Shown here: one piece after another, positions 55,600 through 64,000 of the stretch
How positions within the stretch are numbered: the first letter of the stretch is position 1
Layout: every line of letters begins with the position of its first letter
Assembly: GCA_026182355.1 (NCBI GenBank)
Contig: JAPFBL010001929.1
Location: forward strand, 2,224,001 to 2,288,000
DNA length: 64,000 nucleotides
Reading direction: 5' to 3'
DNA from: Hermatobates lingyangjiaoensis
Lineage: Eukaryota > Arthropoda > Insecta > Hemiptera > Hermatobatidae
Notes under the pieces: generated by a model
Seen by the model: only the letters and a program-made list of their open reading frames with translations
Databases searched by the model: none
What the model was told of the DNA's origin: nothing
Translations under genes and position numbers: made by a program

Positions 55600-56440
55600 A
55601 GCTTTCAGAGTAGATACTACAAATCACGCTAAGGAACTACAACCACCAACAAAATCATTTGCCAAGAAAGAGGTAGTTCTTAAGGCTTCTCTTGGATTGT
55701 ACTCATCATTAAGCACGTTCTATAAGTATAAAGAATTACAAATAACCCAATCCACCTCTGGAGATAGACAGCTGAGTTAGCAAGAAACTAGTCCTTTCCG
55801 GTAGAGATTAAGACTTCACGTTTTTCACAAAACACGATGCAAGTACAACGGATAACGCTTGTATGTTAGGGTGTTATACCGTTGATGATTTTATCACTAA
55901 CGTTCAGTAATTCATAAAAACAACTTTTACTTTTGATTTAAATAGAATAGATACGGAATTCTGAAACATCCCAGACTGAAAATCTCTAGTCACGGCATTG
56001 TATAAGTGTTTAACTGTTTATTCTGTGACTTATGAGAACAAAGTAAGAGAAAAAAAACAACTAACAGCACTTGAGAAGATTAAACATAAAGTATATGAGG
56101 CTTACCATGAATTAAAGGATCATAAATAATCCAATCCACCTGTAGAGACAGACAGCTCAGTTAGTCACTGTAGTTAGTCAAAGTAATCCTTTGAAGTTAG
56201 CCATTAAGGCTTGACGTTTCTTGCAACAACAGGATGGAAACGCAACAGATAACGCTTGAGTTTCAGGAAGTCAAACCGTTGTTCATTTTGTCACTTATGT
56301 TCAATAATCAATAATTACCACCCTTACTTTTCATTTATACCGTAAAATATACCGAATTTTGAATCACCTCAGGCCGCAAAATCTTTAGTAGCAATATTAT
56401 ATAAAAGTGTAACTAATTGGTTTGTGACTCACGAGGTCAT
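55600..56440 (+). repeat. Diverged tandem duplication, period about 386 bp
   Basis: Anchors 'caatccacctctggagatag' (55749) and 'caatccacctgtagagacag' (56135) give the offset. Further shared words are 'cagctgagttag', 'ggataacgcttg', 'taccgttgatgattttatcac'/'aaccgttgttcattttgtcac'. It could be two units of an old satellite or a segmental duplication. Confidence 0.7.
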
Positions 56441-56444
56441 ACGC

Positions 56445-57255
56445 ACACCCTGAAGTCACAGAGTTGTCAGTTTGTAATGATTCGTTACTAGTCGAAAGTC
56501 TGACACTAGATGAAAATTTCAAGCCGTTGTTTCTACAAATAGAAAAATATGACAGAGAGTTTGCAACGCTGATGAAATACAGAATAGCTAATACACTAAA
56601 AGTTTTTCTTTACAGTGGTTTGGTTCAGCTTCACAATTTTTTTTTAAAAAAAACACTTCATCCATATTTGTAGACATCTTCATGACTACATAAATACAGA
56701 ATAAATTACCATAGCATGAAAAAAGAAGTTATATTATTTAAATGGATACACAATAGAGATTATTACCATTGTATTTTTAATTTCCTAAAAGACTATTGCA
56801 TTGTTTAGTGTTAAGTCTTAAAAATGTCCATACATATAGACGAATCGTTGGCTTAATTATTTTTATGAGAACTGTATTACGCTAAAACAAATCTTGATAA
56901 AGAAATATAGTGTAGAATATATATATTTGAGTTAAACTTGTTATATATATGCATGTATACAATCATAATAATATGATCACAATGATAATAATCTAACCAT
57001 TAAGGAAAAACAGACAAAAACATGCTTCTACATTTTAACATCATTAGCTTAAATTCTTTCTCATGCAATAGGGGAGAGGTAATGAATGGCAAAATATAGA
57101 AGACTGGTCCTACAAGTGTCTCTCTGTTATGCGGCAATTAAGCGTCTCCTAAAATTCTTAAGGTGTTTCACGTAGTCACTATCTGTAATTATCTTATTCA
57201 TGTTCTTAATTATATTCCCATCATAACAACGATACATACAATATTAGAATACTAA
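56445..57255. other. No gene or repeat recognised
   Basis: AT-rich. The plus frame 56464-56673 has no motif. 57060-57150 is slightly GC-richer. Confidence 0.4.
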
Positions 57256-57260
57256 ATTCT

Positions 57261-57964
57261 TATATATATATATATATATATATAAATATTGATAAAAGTA
57301 CCGACCGTGGAATAGAAACTCGGTCAGTTCTTCAGGTTCTAGAGGCCTGCTGCGGATATGGGTACGGTCCAGCACGGTGTTCCGTGTAGCCCTCACCTCG
57401 ATTTTTAAGATCCGAGAGGGAAATCCAGACACCACCGTTACTGCAGTGCTTTTTGCTATCCATTCCCTACCTCTCTGCGAGACATTTTCAGGGAACTCGA
57501 ACGCTTATAGAGAAGAGACGACTCTCCCTAAATCTCCCGACGACGTCTCCAGGCTATTTAGGGTTACCCCGTCAAACACTCGCAAATGGAGTGAATTGGA
57601 ACAATTCCATAGCTGGGTTCTGGAATAGAAACCGATTTCCCTTTCGTCCACAAAAGGCGGCAGTCTTTCTTTTAATTTTATAGGAGCGTTTGCTTAAGGA
57701 AAAAAAAGAAATGAAAAGAATCGGAGAAGAAGAAGCTTCTTCCCCTCTCCTCCTTTTTCTTTTTAACTCTCTCTCTCTCATTATTTTTGAATTCGTATAC
57801 GTAAACGTCGCCTACTGATCTGGGATTTCTCCTAGGGCTTAGGACCGACTGATTCTTGTGCAACAGCTGTTCACAAGAAACCCTTCTCCACATCAGTCCT
57901 CCAGAGCCTCGCTGACGTGATCCAAGAGGAACCCTGAAGAACTGACCGACTCCCGATAAACTTT

Positions 57965-57998
<34 letters not shown>
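57261..57998. mobile_element. GC-richer unit between inverted family X repeats and (TA)n
   Basis: (TA)n 57261-57284, a family X arm 57285-57345, a 550-bp interior of balanced composition, the inverted family X arm 57905-57965 (CTGAAGAACTGACCGACTCC) and (TA)n 57967-57998. Interior frames on plus (57377-57628) and minus (57678-58043) have no recognised domain. This may be a small composite retroelement. Confidence 0.5.
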
Positions 57999-57999
<1 letters not shown>

Positions 58000-58182
58000 G
58001 TTTCACGATGAATCACAAACACAGAACTAAGGAACAAACACACTTACTGTCTCTAATTTTCGGTTGAACCGTCATCAGGAGATTTGAGAAAGGGACACCA
58101 AGCGCACTTGTGAAGCGACCAACCGTGTTGGGGACCAACCGTCGTGAAACGTTTGTTGTCCTTTTGGATCGTTTTCCTGTTT

Positions 58183-58233
<51 letters not shown>

Positions 58234-58240
58234 ACTATCA
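57999..58240. repeat. pLTR-B, inverted distal end, (TA)n
   Basis: Minus pLTR-B with core CTGATGACGGTTCAACCGAAAA (58057-58078), then its distal end 'cgtgaaacgtttgttgtcc' inverted at 58143-58185, then (TA)n 58186-58230. Confidence 0.7.
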
Positions 58241-58560
58241 GCCTTTGGAGCGATTCACATCTATTCCTGACCACTAGGACATCGAAATATGGTATTGGGT
58301 TTCAATGATTTATTTTCTGTGTGTCCTTTTGATGATTTCAGTTTATATATATGAAAAAATACAGTTAGTGTCTCTAATTTTGGTTTAAGCCGTTATCAGG
58401 AGAGGTAAGAGAGAGAGAAATGTACTTTCTTATACTTCCAATGACGGTTCAAACATAAGATTAGTGACTGATGTATGCATTTAATTTATCTATGTTTCTT
58501 TGTCTCTATTACACTTTAGTTGTGTATATGAAATCGTTTTTTCATAGCTACAGTCAATAA
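58241..58560. repeat. Diverged pLTR-A and pLTR-B pieces
   Basis: 58245-58300 is a pLTR-A-like plus piece ('ggacatcgaaatatggta', related to 41514). 58360-58420 is a minus pLTR-B core (CTGATAACGG) and 58435-58540 a plus pLTR-B distal part, together an inverted pair. Confidence 0.55.
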
Positions 58561-59640
58561 ATATCCATTTATTTGTATATAAACTATATCTACAGAACAA
58601 ACACACATAAAAGAAAACACAAAAAATGTAGTCAGTTTAGTTCGAGAATTCTTTTATTGAATTGCTTTTATTTTGTTTGTCTATATTGTACTTTTTGTAT
58701 ACACATAATCAAAAAAACATACTCGTACACCTCAAGAAAGAGCCACGTTAATATTCTGATAAACGTTGCCTTCTGGAGGAAATATCCATGGCTTCAAACA
58801 TATAGTAAGACTATCAATTGGTTTGTATTTAGTTTGGTATTGTTTTCCACTTTAAGCTATGGACATCTCCCCTTGATAACGAAGGATATCACAATTATTA
58901 ATCCGAGTCATTCTTAGTTCTTATCAGAATAGTTTTCTTGTGCTTCAATAGTATATCAGTCAAAGTACAAACTGACAAAAGTACATTACACAAGTCAGAA
59001 CAGAACAAAACACTAATAAGATCGATATTTCAAACAACAGTTCGTCGTTAGGAGATGACCTGAAGAAAAGAAGCCAGAGAGATGTGGTCATAATAGCAGG
59101 AAAAAAGCATCAGTTGACCTGCTAGTCTGAACCCATCTGTCCTGCTTCTCCTTCTGTTCTCATCATATCTCCACAAATATTTATCCTAGCTAATACTGTG
59201 TTTTGTATTCTATGTAATTTTTATCTTTATAAATGTGTATGTTTATAATATATGTTTAACCTAAAGAGCTATCAATATTAAAATGTCTAATTACGTCTAT
59301 ATTCATATAAAATATAAAGTCATTAACAGTCTGCTCCAGTAAAATGAAAGAAAAAGTTCTTTAGTCGGTCTTCTAGCTTTAAATCAAACTCTCAAAACAA
59401 ACATTTTGTTTAGCACCAAACATTTTTTATATTAGAGGTAAGAATTCCAGAAAAAATAAAAACAAGAATAACAATGTATTATTCACAAATTGTTATTCTT
59501 GCATAGAATTAAATTGATTAAATCGTATTTTTTTCATAGATTACAAATATAACATATGAAAAAGAAATTAAAGAAAAACCAAATTGTTGGCTTTGAAAGT
59601 AGAAAACTGACCTCATCTTCAATTCCTTTGCTATATATAT
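58561..59640. other. No gene; one pLTR core
   Basis: 59028-59050 on minus reads CTAACGA-C-GAAC-TGTT-GTTT-GAAA. A plus frame of 114 codons (58573-58917) has no recognised domain. Confidence 0.4.
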
Positions 59641-59689
59641 ATATCAACATCAACATAAACATATAGATATATCAACATAAATAAATTAC

Positions 59690-59825
59690 ACAAAACACGA
59701 CAAAGAAAAGATAAAATTCACACTTACTAAATTCAATATTTGGAACTGTTGTTCGTCATCAGGAGAAGACTAGAAGAGAGGACGAAGTGAGAGAGATCTC
59801 CCATCGTCGAAGGACAGAGCGCGAG

Positions 59826-59866
<41 letters not shown>
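59690..59866. repeat. pLTR-A-like piece and (TA)n
   Basis: Minus core CTGATGA-C-GAAC-AACA-GTTC-CAAATATTG (59741-59763), with GAAA mutated to CAAA, then 'gaagactagaagagagga' (also at 41722). (TA)n 59828-59866. Confidence 0.6.
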
Positions 59867-59867
<1 letters not shown>

Positions 59868-59872
<5 letters not shown>

Positions 59873-60015
59873 AAGGTTGGTAGCAATAATTCTTGCAAAC
59901 ATGTTTCTAAAAATTTTATGCCAATATCATGCTTGGTTACCTTTTTAGAGAGTTTCTCTAATGTCCTACAGGCTCTTCTCAGTTCTTCGGGGAATAAAAC
60001 AATCAACTGGTCCAA
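59868..60015 (-). pseudogene. PLE ORF N-terminal stub
   Basis: Minus: LIVLFPEELRRACRTLEKLS, KKVTKHDIGIKFLETCLQEL, LLPTF, then (TA)n. Same layout as 8898-9060 but another PLE lineage (ETCLQELLLP). Truncated at the (TA)n. Confidence 0.6.
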
Positions 60016-60120
60016 CGGATGTCTCAACCCCAAATAGGAATAGTTCAGTTTTATGCATTGACTCTCACACGATGTGACATGACATTGTAATATACCCTAT
60101 ACTTTATTCGTAAGCTTAGC

Positions 60121-60145
60121 CTGATGATGGTCTATGAGACCGAAA
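60121..60145 (+). other. Hammerhead-like core at the centre of a stub hairpin
   Basis: CTGATGA (60121-60127), unpaired T, GGTC, loop TATGA, GACC, GAAA (60142-60145), then CAT-GTC. Reading AC-AT-GTC after GAA gives a 2-bp stem III and a GUC triplet. It lies upstream of the plus-strand stub at 60239. Confidence 0.5.
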
Positions 60146-60238
60146 CATGTCGTTGTTTGTTAAAAAATAATATTTAGTTAGTTCTTAATAATGTTAGATA
60201 CAAATAGTGTCAGAATGTGTATTTATGAAAGGAAAAGT

Positions 60239-60336
60239 TTGGGCCAGTTGATTTTTTTATTCCCCGAGGAACTGAGAAGAGCCTGTAGGACATTAGAGAA
60301 ACTCTCTGAAAAGGTAACCAAGCATGAAGTTGGCTA
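60239..60336 (+). pseudogene. PLE ORF N-terminal stub, inverted partner
   Basis: Plus, in one frame: LIFLFPEELRRACRTLEKLS, EKVTKHEVG, then stop. It is the mirror copy of 59868-60015 and they are separated by about 220 bp containing the core at 60121. Confidence 0.6.
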
Positions 60337-60349
60337 ACCATTTTTTGAA

Positions 60350-60536
60350 AATATATATATATAGGTGTGTTCTCTAATCGGGGTTCGGTCAATTTTCCAG
60401 GATAAAAAATTAAACTCTCGTTGCCATATTCAAACCAAAGGCAACGAGAGTTTAATTTTTTATCCTGGAAAATTGACCGAACCCCGATTAGAGAACACAC
60501 CTATTCTATCAAACGGTCGATATATCATTGAATCTG

Positions 60537-60569
<33 letters not shown>
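60350..60569. repeat. Perfect pLTR-D palindrome and (TA)n
   Basis: Arms 60363-60425 and 60440-60502 are exact complements by eye, with a 14-nt loop ('atattcaaaccaaa'). Outer right: 'attctatcaaacggtcgata' and (TA)n 60538-60569; outer left: a short (TA)n at 60350-60362. Confidence 0.85.
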
Positions 60570-60573
<4 letters not shown>

Positions 60574-60574
60574 A

Positions 60575-60700
60575 ACAAGATTAAACATAAAAACGTGATA
60601 AACAGAGTGAGTTGGGGGTTTTAATCTGACGAAGACCACTTGTTGTGGTTGAAAGATCTTAGTATTTTTTTCCCCACTTCATATTGTAGTTTGATCATTG

Positions 60701-60728
<28 letters not shown>
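60575..60728 (+). repeat. pLTR-C and (TA)n
   Basis: A shortened inverted head (60575-60605) and a plus pLTR-C (60615-60700) with CTGACGA-A-GACCACTTGTTGTGGTT-GAAA, then (TA)n 60701-60728. Confidence 0.7.
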
Positions 60729-60731
<3 letters not shown>

Positions 60732-60899
60732 TAAATTTTGGTACAGTCCCTCCTGTAAACATACATTGTTAAAAATCTGACCATATCTTGCTGAAACTTG
60801 CTTCTTATTAAGTTTTTCAAGTTTTCTAAATAGAGTTCTTGTCACTATATCCACAGTATACAATATTCTTCCGATAGTCGACATGTTACATGAGTCCAT
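60729..60899 (-). pseudogene. PLE ORF N-terminal stub
   Basis: Minus from 60899: MDSCNMSTIGRILYTVDIV, LFRKLEKLNKKQVSARYGQI, FNNVCLQEGLYQN, then (TA)n. A third PLE lineage with the same KLEKL.KK....FN..CLQEGL layout and the same truncation at TA. Confidence 0.65.
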
Positions 60900-60909
60900 G
60901 TTTCTTAAT

Positions 60910-60980
60910 AAACTTAATAAGAAGCAAGTTTCAGCAAGATATGGTCAGATTTTTAACAATATATATATATATATATATAT
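60910..60980 (+). pseudogene. PLE stub, truncated inverted partner
   Basis: 60910-60960 is an exact inverted copy of 60765-60815 (51 bp), covering KKQVSARYGQIFNN, then (TA)n 60960-60980. The head part is missing, so the two copies are joined through their interior. Confidence 0.65.
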
Positions 60981-61870
60981 AGTTATATAAAACCCTGGAG
61001 TTCCATATTGTATAAACTACAGTACAAAATGAGAAACAGGAGTAGGATTTCGATCAGTTACCGACCTCTACAGGGTCTCAGGTTGAACAACATATATCAA
61101 TTAGAACGAATTCGTTAAAATCAGTTCAATGATAAACTGTCAATATCAGAAACCATCCTACCCAATAGTATAAAATTAAACCATTTGAAATCTTTTCACC
61201 TGGTTACATAATACATTTTACGATTTATAAATCACAATTTCAACATAGTTAGGAAATAAACATTTTAAAACTAATATATTATCAGGTCTATTTAATTTAT
61301 TATCAGGATTGGTGTAGAAACAATAATGAATTTAAATTTTTTTTTTTTTATTTCTAATATACTGTACAGATATATCTTCAGTGATATCTTTTTTCAATGT
61401 GTTCAGAATCCAAGACGAGCAACACGCAGAGTAAAAAAAACGCTCTGTCAAAGTCAAATTTTTGGGCAATCCGTCTTCAGGAGAAAAGAGAGTGGGAGAA
61501 CAAGCACGCTGTAGATGCAATGGGAAGTAACCTTACCGTATACAGTGAATGTATATTTAGTAATTAATATTATGAACTATTCCTAAACAAGACTTACAAG
61601 TTTTGAAATTTATTTATTTCTGACTGTGGTACATCTAATGCTGTTTATGGAGAAAAATGGTCACTAGCTACCAATTATTTGATATTTTTGTTTTATTACA
61701 CTATTAATTAAAATGTTAATAACTTATTAAAATAGATTATTTTTTTTATTATTTCATTTTTCTTCTTGTATTATTAATTCTATGGTTTAATTCAGATATA
61801 TTTACAAGATGAAAAAAAAAATGAATGGATTTTACGAAAAGAAAATGACTAGTGTTAATGAGTACATGAA
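60981..61870. other. No gene; one pLTR scrap
   Basis: 61425-61520 contains 'aatccgtcttcaggagaaaag', related to 10935 and 12800-12840. The rest is AT-rich. Confidence 0.4.
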
Positions 61871-61876
61871 AGGTAC

Positions 61877-61979
61877 CTGCTGGCTGTAGCACCTTCAGGC
61901 CACAACTGCATCCCACAGGGATAACCGGCACCACCTGGGCAAGCGCAATCTCTATCCCCTCCAGGCGGCTTTCTTTTAA
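61877..61979 (-). other. GC-rich islet, possible exon
   Basis: A 103-nt segment on minus is bounded by TTTTAG at the 5' side and CAG|GTACCT at the 3' side. One frame through it reads DRDCACPGGAGYPCGMQLW, Cys- and Gly-rich, and is open. The other frame is open too, and the acceptor lacks a good pyrimidine tract. Nothing in the flanks supports a gene. Kept as a possibility only. Confidence 0.2.
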
Positions 61980-61984
61980 CTAAA

Positions 61985-63440
61985 ACAACCCCCCTCCTAC
62001 ACACACATGCCTCCTATTACCAAAAGGTCTTTTAAAAAGCACTCGTTTTTTTTAAAAACATCATCAATAATCAAAATCTAAGCAAGAAATATATATATTT
62101 TTTAATTTTATTCAACTATTTTATGAGTAAAGCAAAATGTTGCGTCACTGGGTCCCCCTCCCAAAAAAAGCGAGAAGAAATTTTAGTCCAAGGGGAATTG
62201 ATGATATTAACAAAACTGTACAATCAGCCATTTTTTTTTAAAACACATTAAACTTGAGTATGCCAAAGTTCAAAATCTGCATTCATAATCAGTCTAAATT
62301 GCTATTAAAATATAACTTTGACATCATATGATTATGACATATCAGTTTTATTAAAATTACAAAAAAAACTCTATCTCTGTAAAAACATACTGTACCAAGT
62401 TTCATTTTACGTTAAGTGAAGCATACAATTTAAAAAATGAAAAATATTTATGCTAAGTTACGTAGTGTAAATTAAAATGTGAAAGTGTGCAAAATAATTA
62501 GTACTATAGATTATTATAATATAATAATACACATGTCCCATCGTATCCTCTTCTATGCACAAACGTCTCTAAGGCACGGCGATGTTATATGCTTTATTTC
62601 TTATTTATTAATAATTTATTTTGTTTGAAATCTGTCTAATTTCATTGATTTCTATTTAAATGTATATGTAATTGTTATTTATACCAGTAATTGCAGTATT
62701 TATGAAGGATTTATCGTAGGTTGTTAGGCTGGGCAACAGATTAATTGAATGACAACGTTTTGTTATGGGAAAATTATTTGCGACATACGACGATTTGTAT
62801 GTACTAAGTTGGTCCTAGAACGAATTAAATTCTAAAATCTAGGTACCGCTGTATATTACTTATGTTGCAATGCAAGATTTCAATAAATTTAAAAAAGACA
62901 AATCCGAAAAGTGAAAACAGGTGTAACTTAATAGTTGTAAATTTTCTGTTTTTTTTTTATGTTTCATGAAATATTTATTAAGCCATTCACATACAAACAT
63001 AATATATAATATACAAAGATAATTTTATGCTCCCGTAATTTGTAGAGTAGTGGCTTAGATTAGTACATGTTTTGTATTATATACTATAATTTAACGTCAC
63101 CATGTAGCAATATTGCCCAATAGCATAAGAACACATTTCTACACCAATACTATTTATCTGATAACCTTTCCTCAGACTCTAAAGATATACAGCTATACAA
63201 CAATTAACCATTCTTCCATATAAACCCAGCTAACCACTTACACACAACCAGATGTCCTTAAAATATCAACAATGCATTTAAGGAACCATTTGAAATTGAC
63301 AACATTTCCAAATTAATTTTATCCATGATAATTATGCTTTATATTTAGTAAAAAGATTTTAATGTTGGGTAAAATTAATTTACATACTTTCAAATCTAAA
63401 TTATATATATATAGTATTAAATGAAACGGTTCAGCGGACT
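61985..63440. other. Long stretch with no gene or repeat recognised
   Basis: AT-rich with A and T runs. No frame or repeat family was identified. Confidence 0.5.
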
Positions 63441-63454
63441 TCTAAATAAAGACA

Positions 63455-63783
63455 CATTAAAAAGAAGGTAGCATACAGATAGAAAAAGGAATATTTCGAC
63501 CATCGTTGTCATCAGCAGGTGAAGAGTCCCAAAGGTACTGCGGCGACTCTGCCTTCCTGCAGGACTCTTCGCCTCTTGATGACGACGATGGTCGAAATAT
63601 AGAAGTGAGTTATTCCTTTGTCTATCTGTGTGTTACCTTCTTTATATATTATAGGTAACACTTTATTATATATATTATAATAATATATATAATATTACAT
63701 ATATCTAGTAATATCTATCTAGCATACAGATAGAAAAAGGAATAACTCACTTCTATATTTCGACCATCGTTGTCATCATCAGG

Positions 63784-63785
<2 letters not shown>
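63455..63785. repeat. pLTR-A inverted pair plus a third copy
   Basis: Minus copy 63462-63535 and plus copy 63550-63645 share 'catacagatagaaaaaggaa' ends and GC-rich centres ('gcggcgactctgccttcctg'). A third, minus copy at 63722-63782 abuts the next (TA)n. Core on plus: TTGATGA-C-GAC-GATG-GTC-GAAA (63576-63597). Confidence 0.75.

Positions 63786-63841
<56 letters not shown>
63785..63841. repeat. (TA)n tract
   Basis: About 57 bp of TA directly joined to the core end of a pLTR-A copy. Confidence 0.95.
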
Positions 63842-63844
<3 letters not shown>

Positions 63845-63924
63845 TAATAATCAAAATAACACTTGATATAATAGATGGATTAATTTACCACAATGAAAAA
63901 CAATTTTTTTTTTGTAACAATGCT

Positions 63925-64000
63925 TTAAGGCCTTTCGTTAACACATCGTCAGAGAGCAAGTGAATTAAAAAAACAATAAATACTTGTTTAACTTGGCTGA
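63925..64000 (-). repeat. pLTR-H, cut by window end
   Basis: Minus: 'cacttgctctctgacgatg' then GTTAACGAAAGGCC (core 63933-63952). Closest relative is at 4612-4790. Confidence 0.65.

Noticed and set aside
57377..57683. Overlapping plus-strand frames of 76-83 codons
   Set aside because: Two frames are open in the same GC-richer DNA and neither has a domain; openness alone is not evidence.

Overview
The window reads as non-coding, AT-rich nuclear DNA of a eukaryote, most probably an invertebrate animal. No host gene could be supported. Every recognisable protein-coding stretch is a piece of a transposable element: several Penelope-like retroelement (PLE) fragments with reverse transcriptase (RT) and GIY-YIG endonuclease (EN) domains, one hAT fragment and one pogo/Tigger-type fragment. 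tRNA-derived SINEs, long (TA)n tracts, and (CA)n/(GT)n tracts also point to an animal genome. I cannot name the phylum from sequence alone.

The dominant signal is PLE debris. The window opens inside a PLE endonuclease reading frame (3-506) followed by its own terminal repeat (here pLTR-B, 760-960). A second PLE runs on the minus strand from about 27035 down to 25005 (RT thumb, GIY-YIG EN, 3' trailer, pLTR-C) and carries a nested 847-bp hAT element at 25257-26103. A third (35195-35996) is split into an inverted RT palm piece and a forward RT C-terminal piece that abut at the same protein position, as expected from twin priming. A fourth EN piece (37035-36394, minus) leads into pLTR-H, and a fifth, divergent one lies at 42740-43010. 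Short N-terminal stubs of PLE ORFs occur as head-to-head hairpins at 8898-9377, 59868-60336 and 60729-60960, plus a single copy at 36130-36292.

The rest is largely short (80-200 bp) pLTR pieces of at least eight sequence families. They usually abut a (TA)n tract and very often sit as head-to-head inverted pairs. Families that do not otherwise align share one structural grammar: CTGANGA, one unpaired base, a 3-6 bp stem with a small loop, then GAAA. This resembles the hammerhead ribozyme core reported in PLE terminal repeats, but stem I is not evident and the extra base is not canonical, so ribozyme activity is unproven. It is the most interesting system in the window.

Between the repeats are a few less AT-rich, apparently single-copy islands (near 2005, 6400, 11880, 16130, 22160, 27480, 32340, 40550, 46630). 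They contain homeodomain-, CCAAT-, octamer- or CRE-like words and could be regulatory elements of a distant gene; this is inference only. Other structures include an exact 117-bp direct repeat (1491/2810), a 1.46-kb unit with about 350-bp inverted arms (52798-54258), a diverged 386-bp tandem duplication (55600-56440), a 64-bp minisatellite (23325-23600) and about ten SINE copies, one of them a tail-derived inverted pair.
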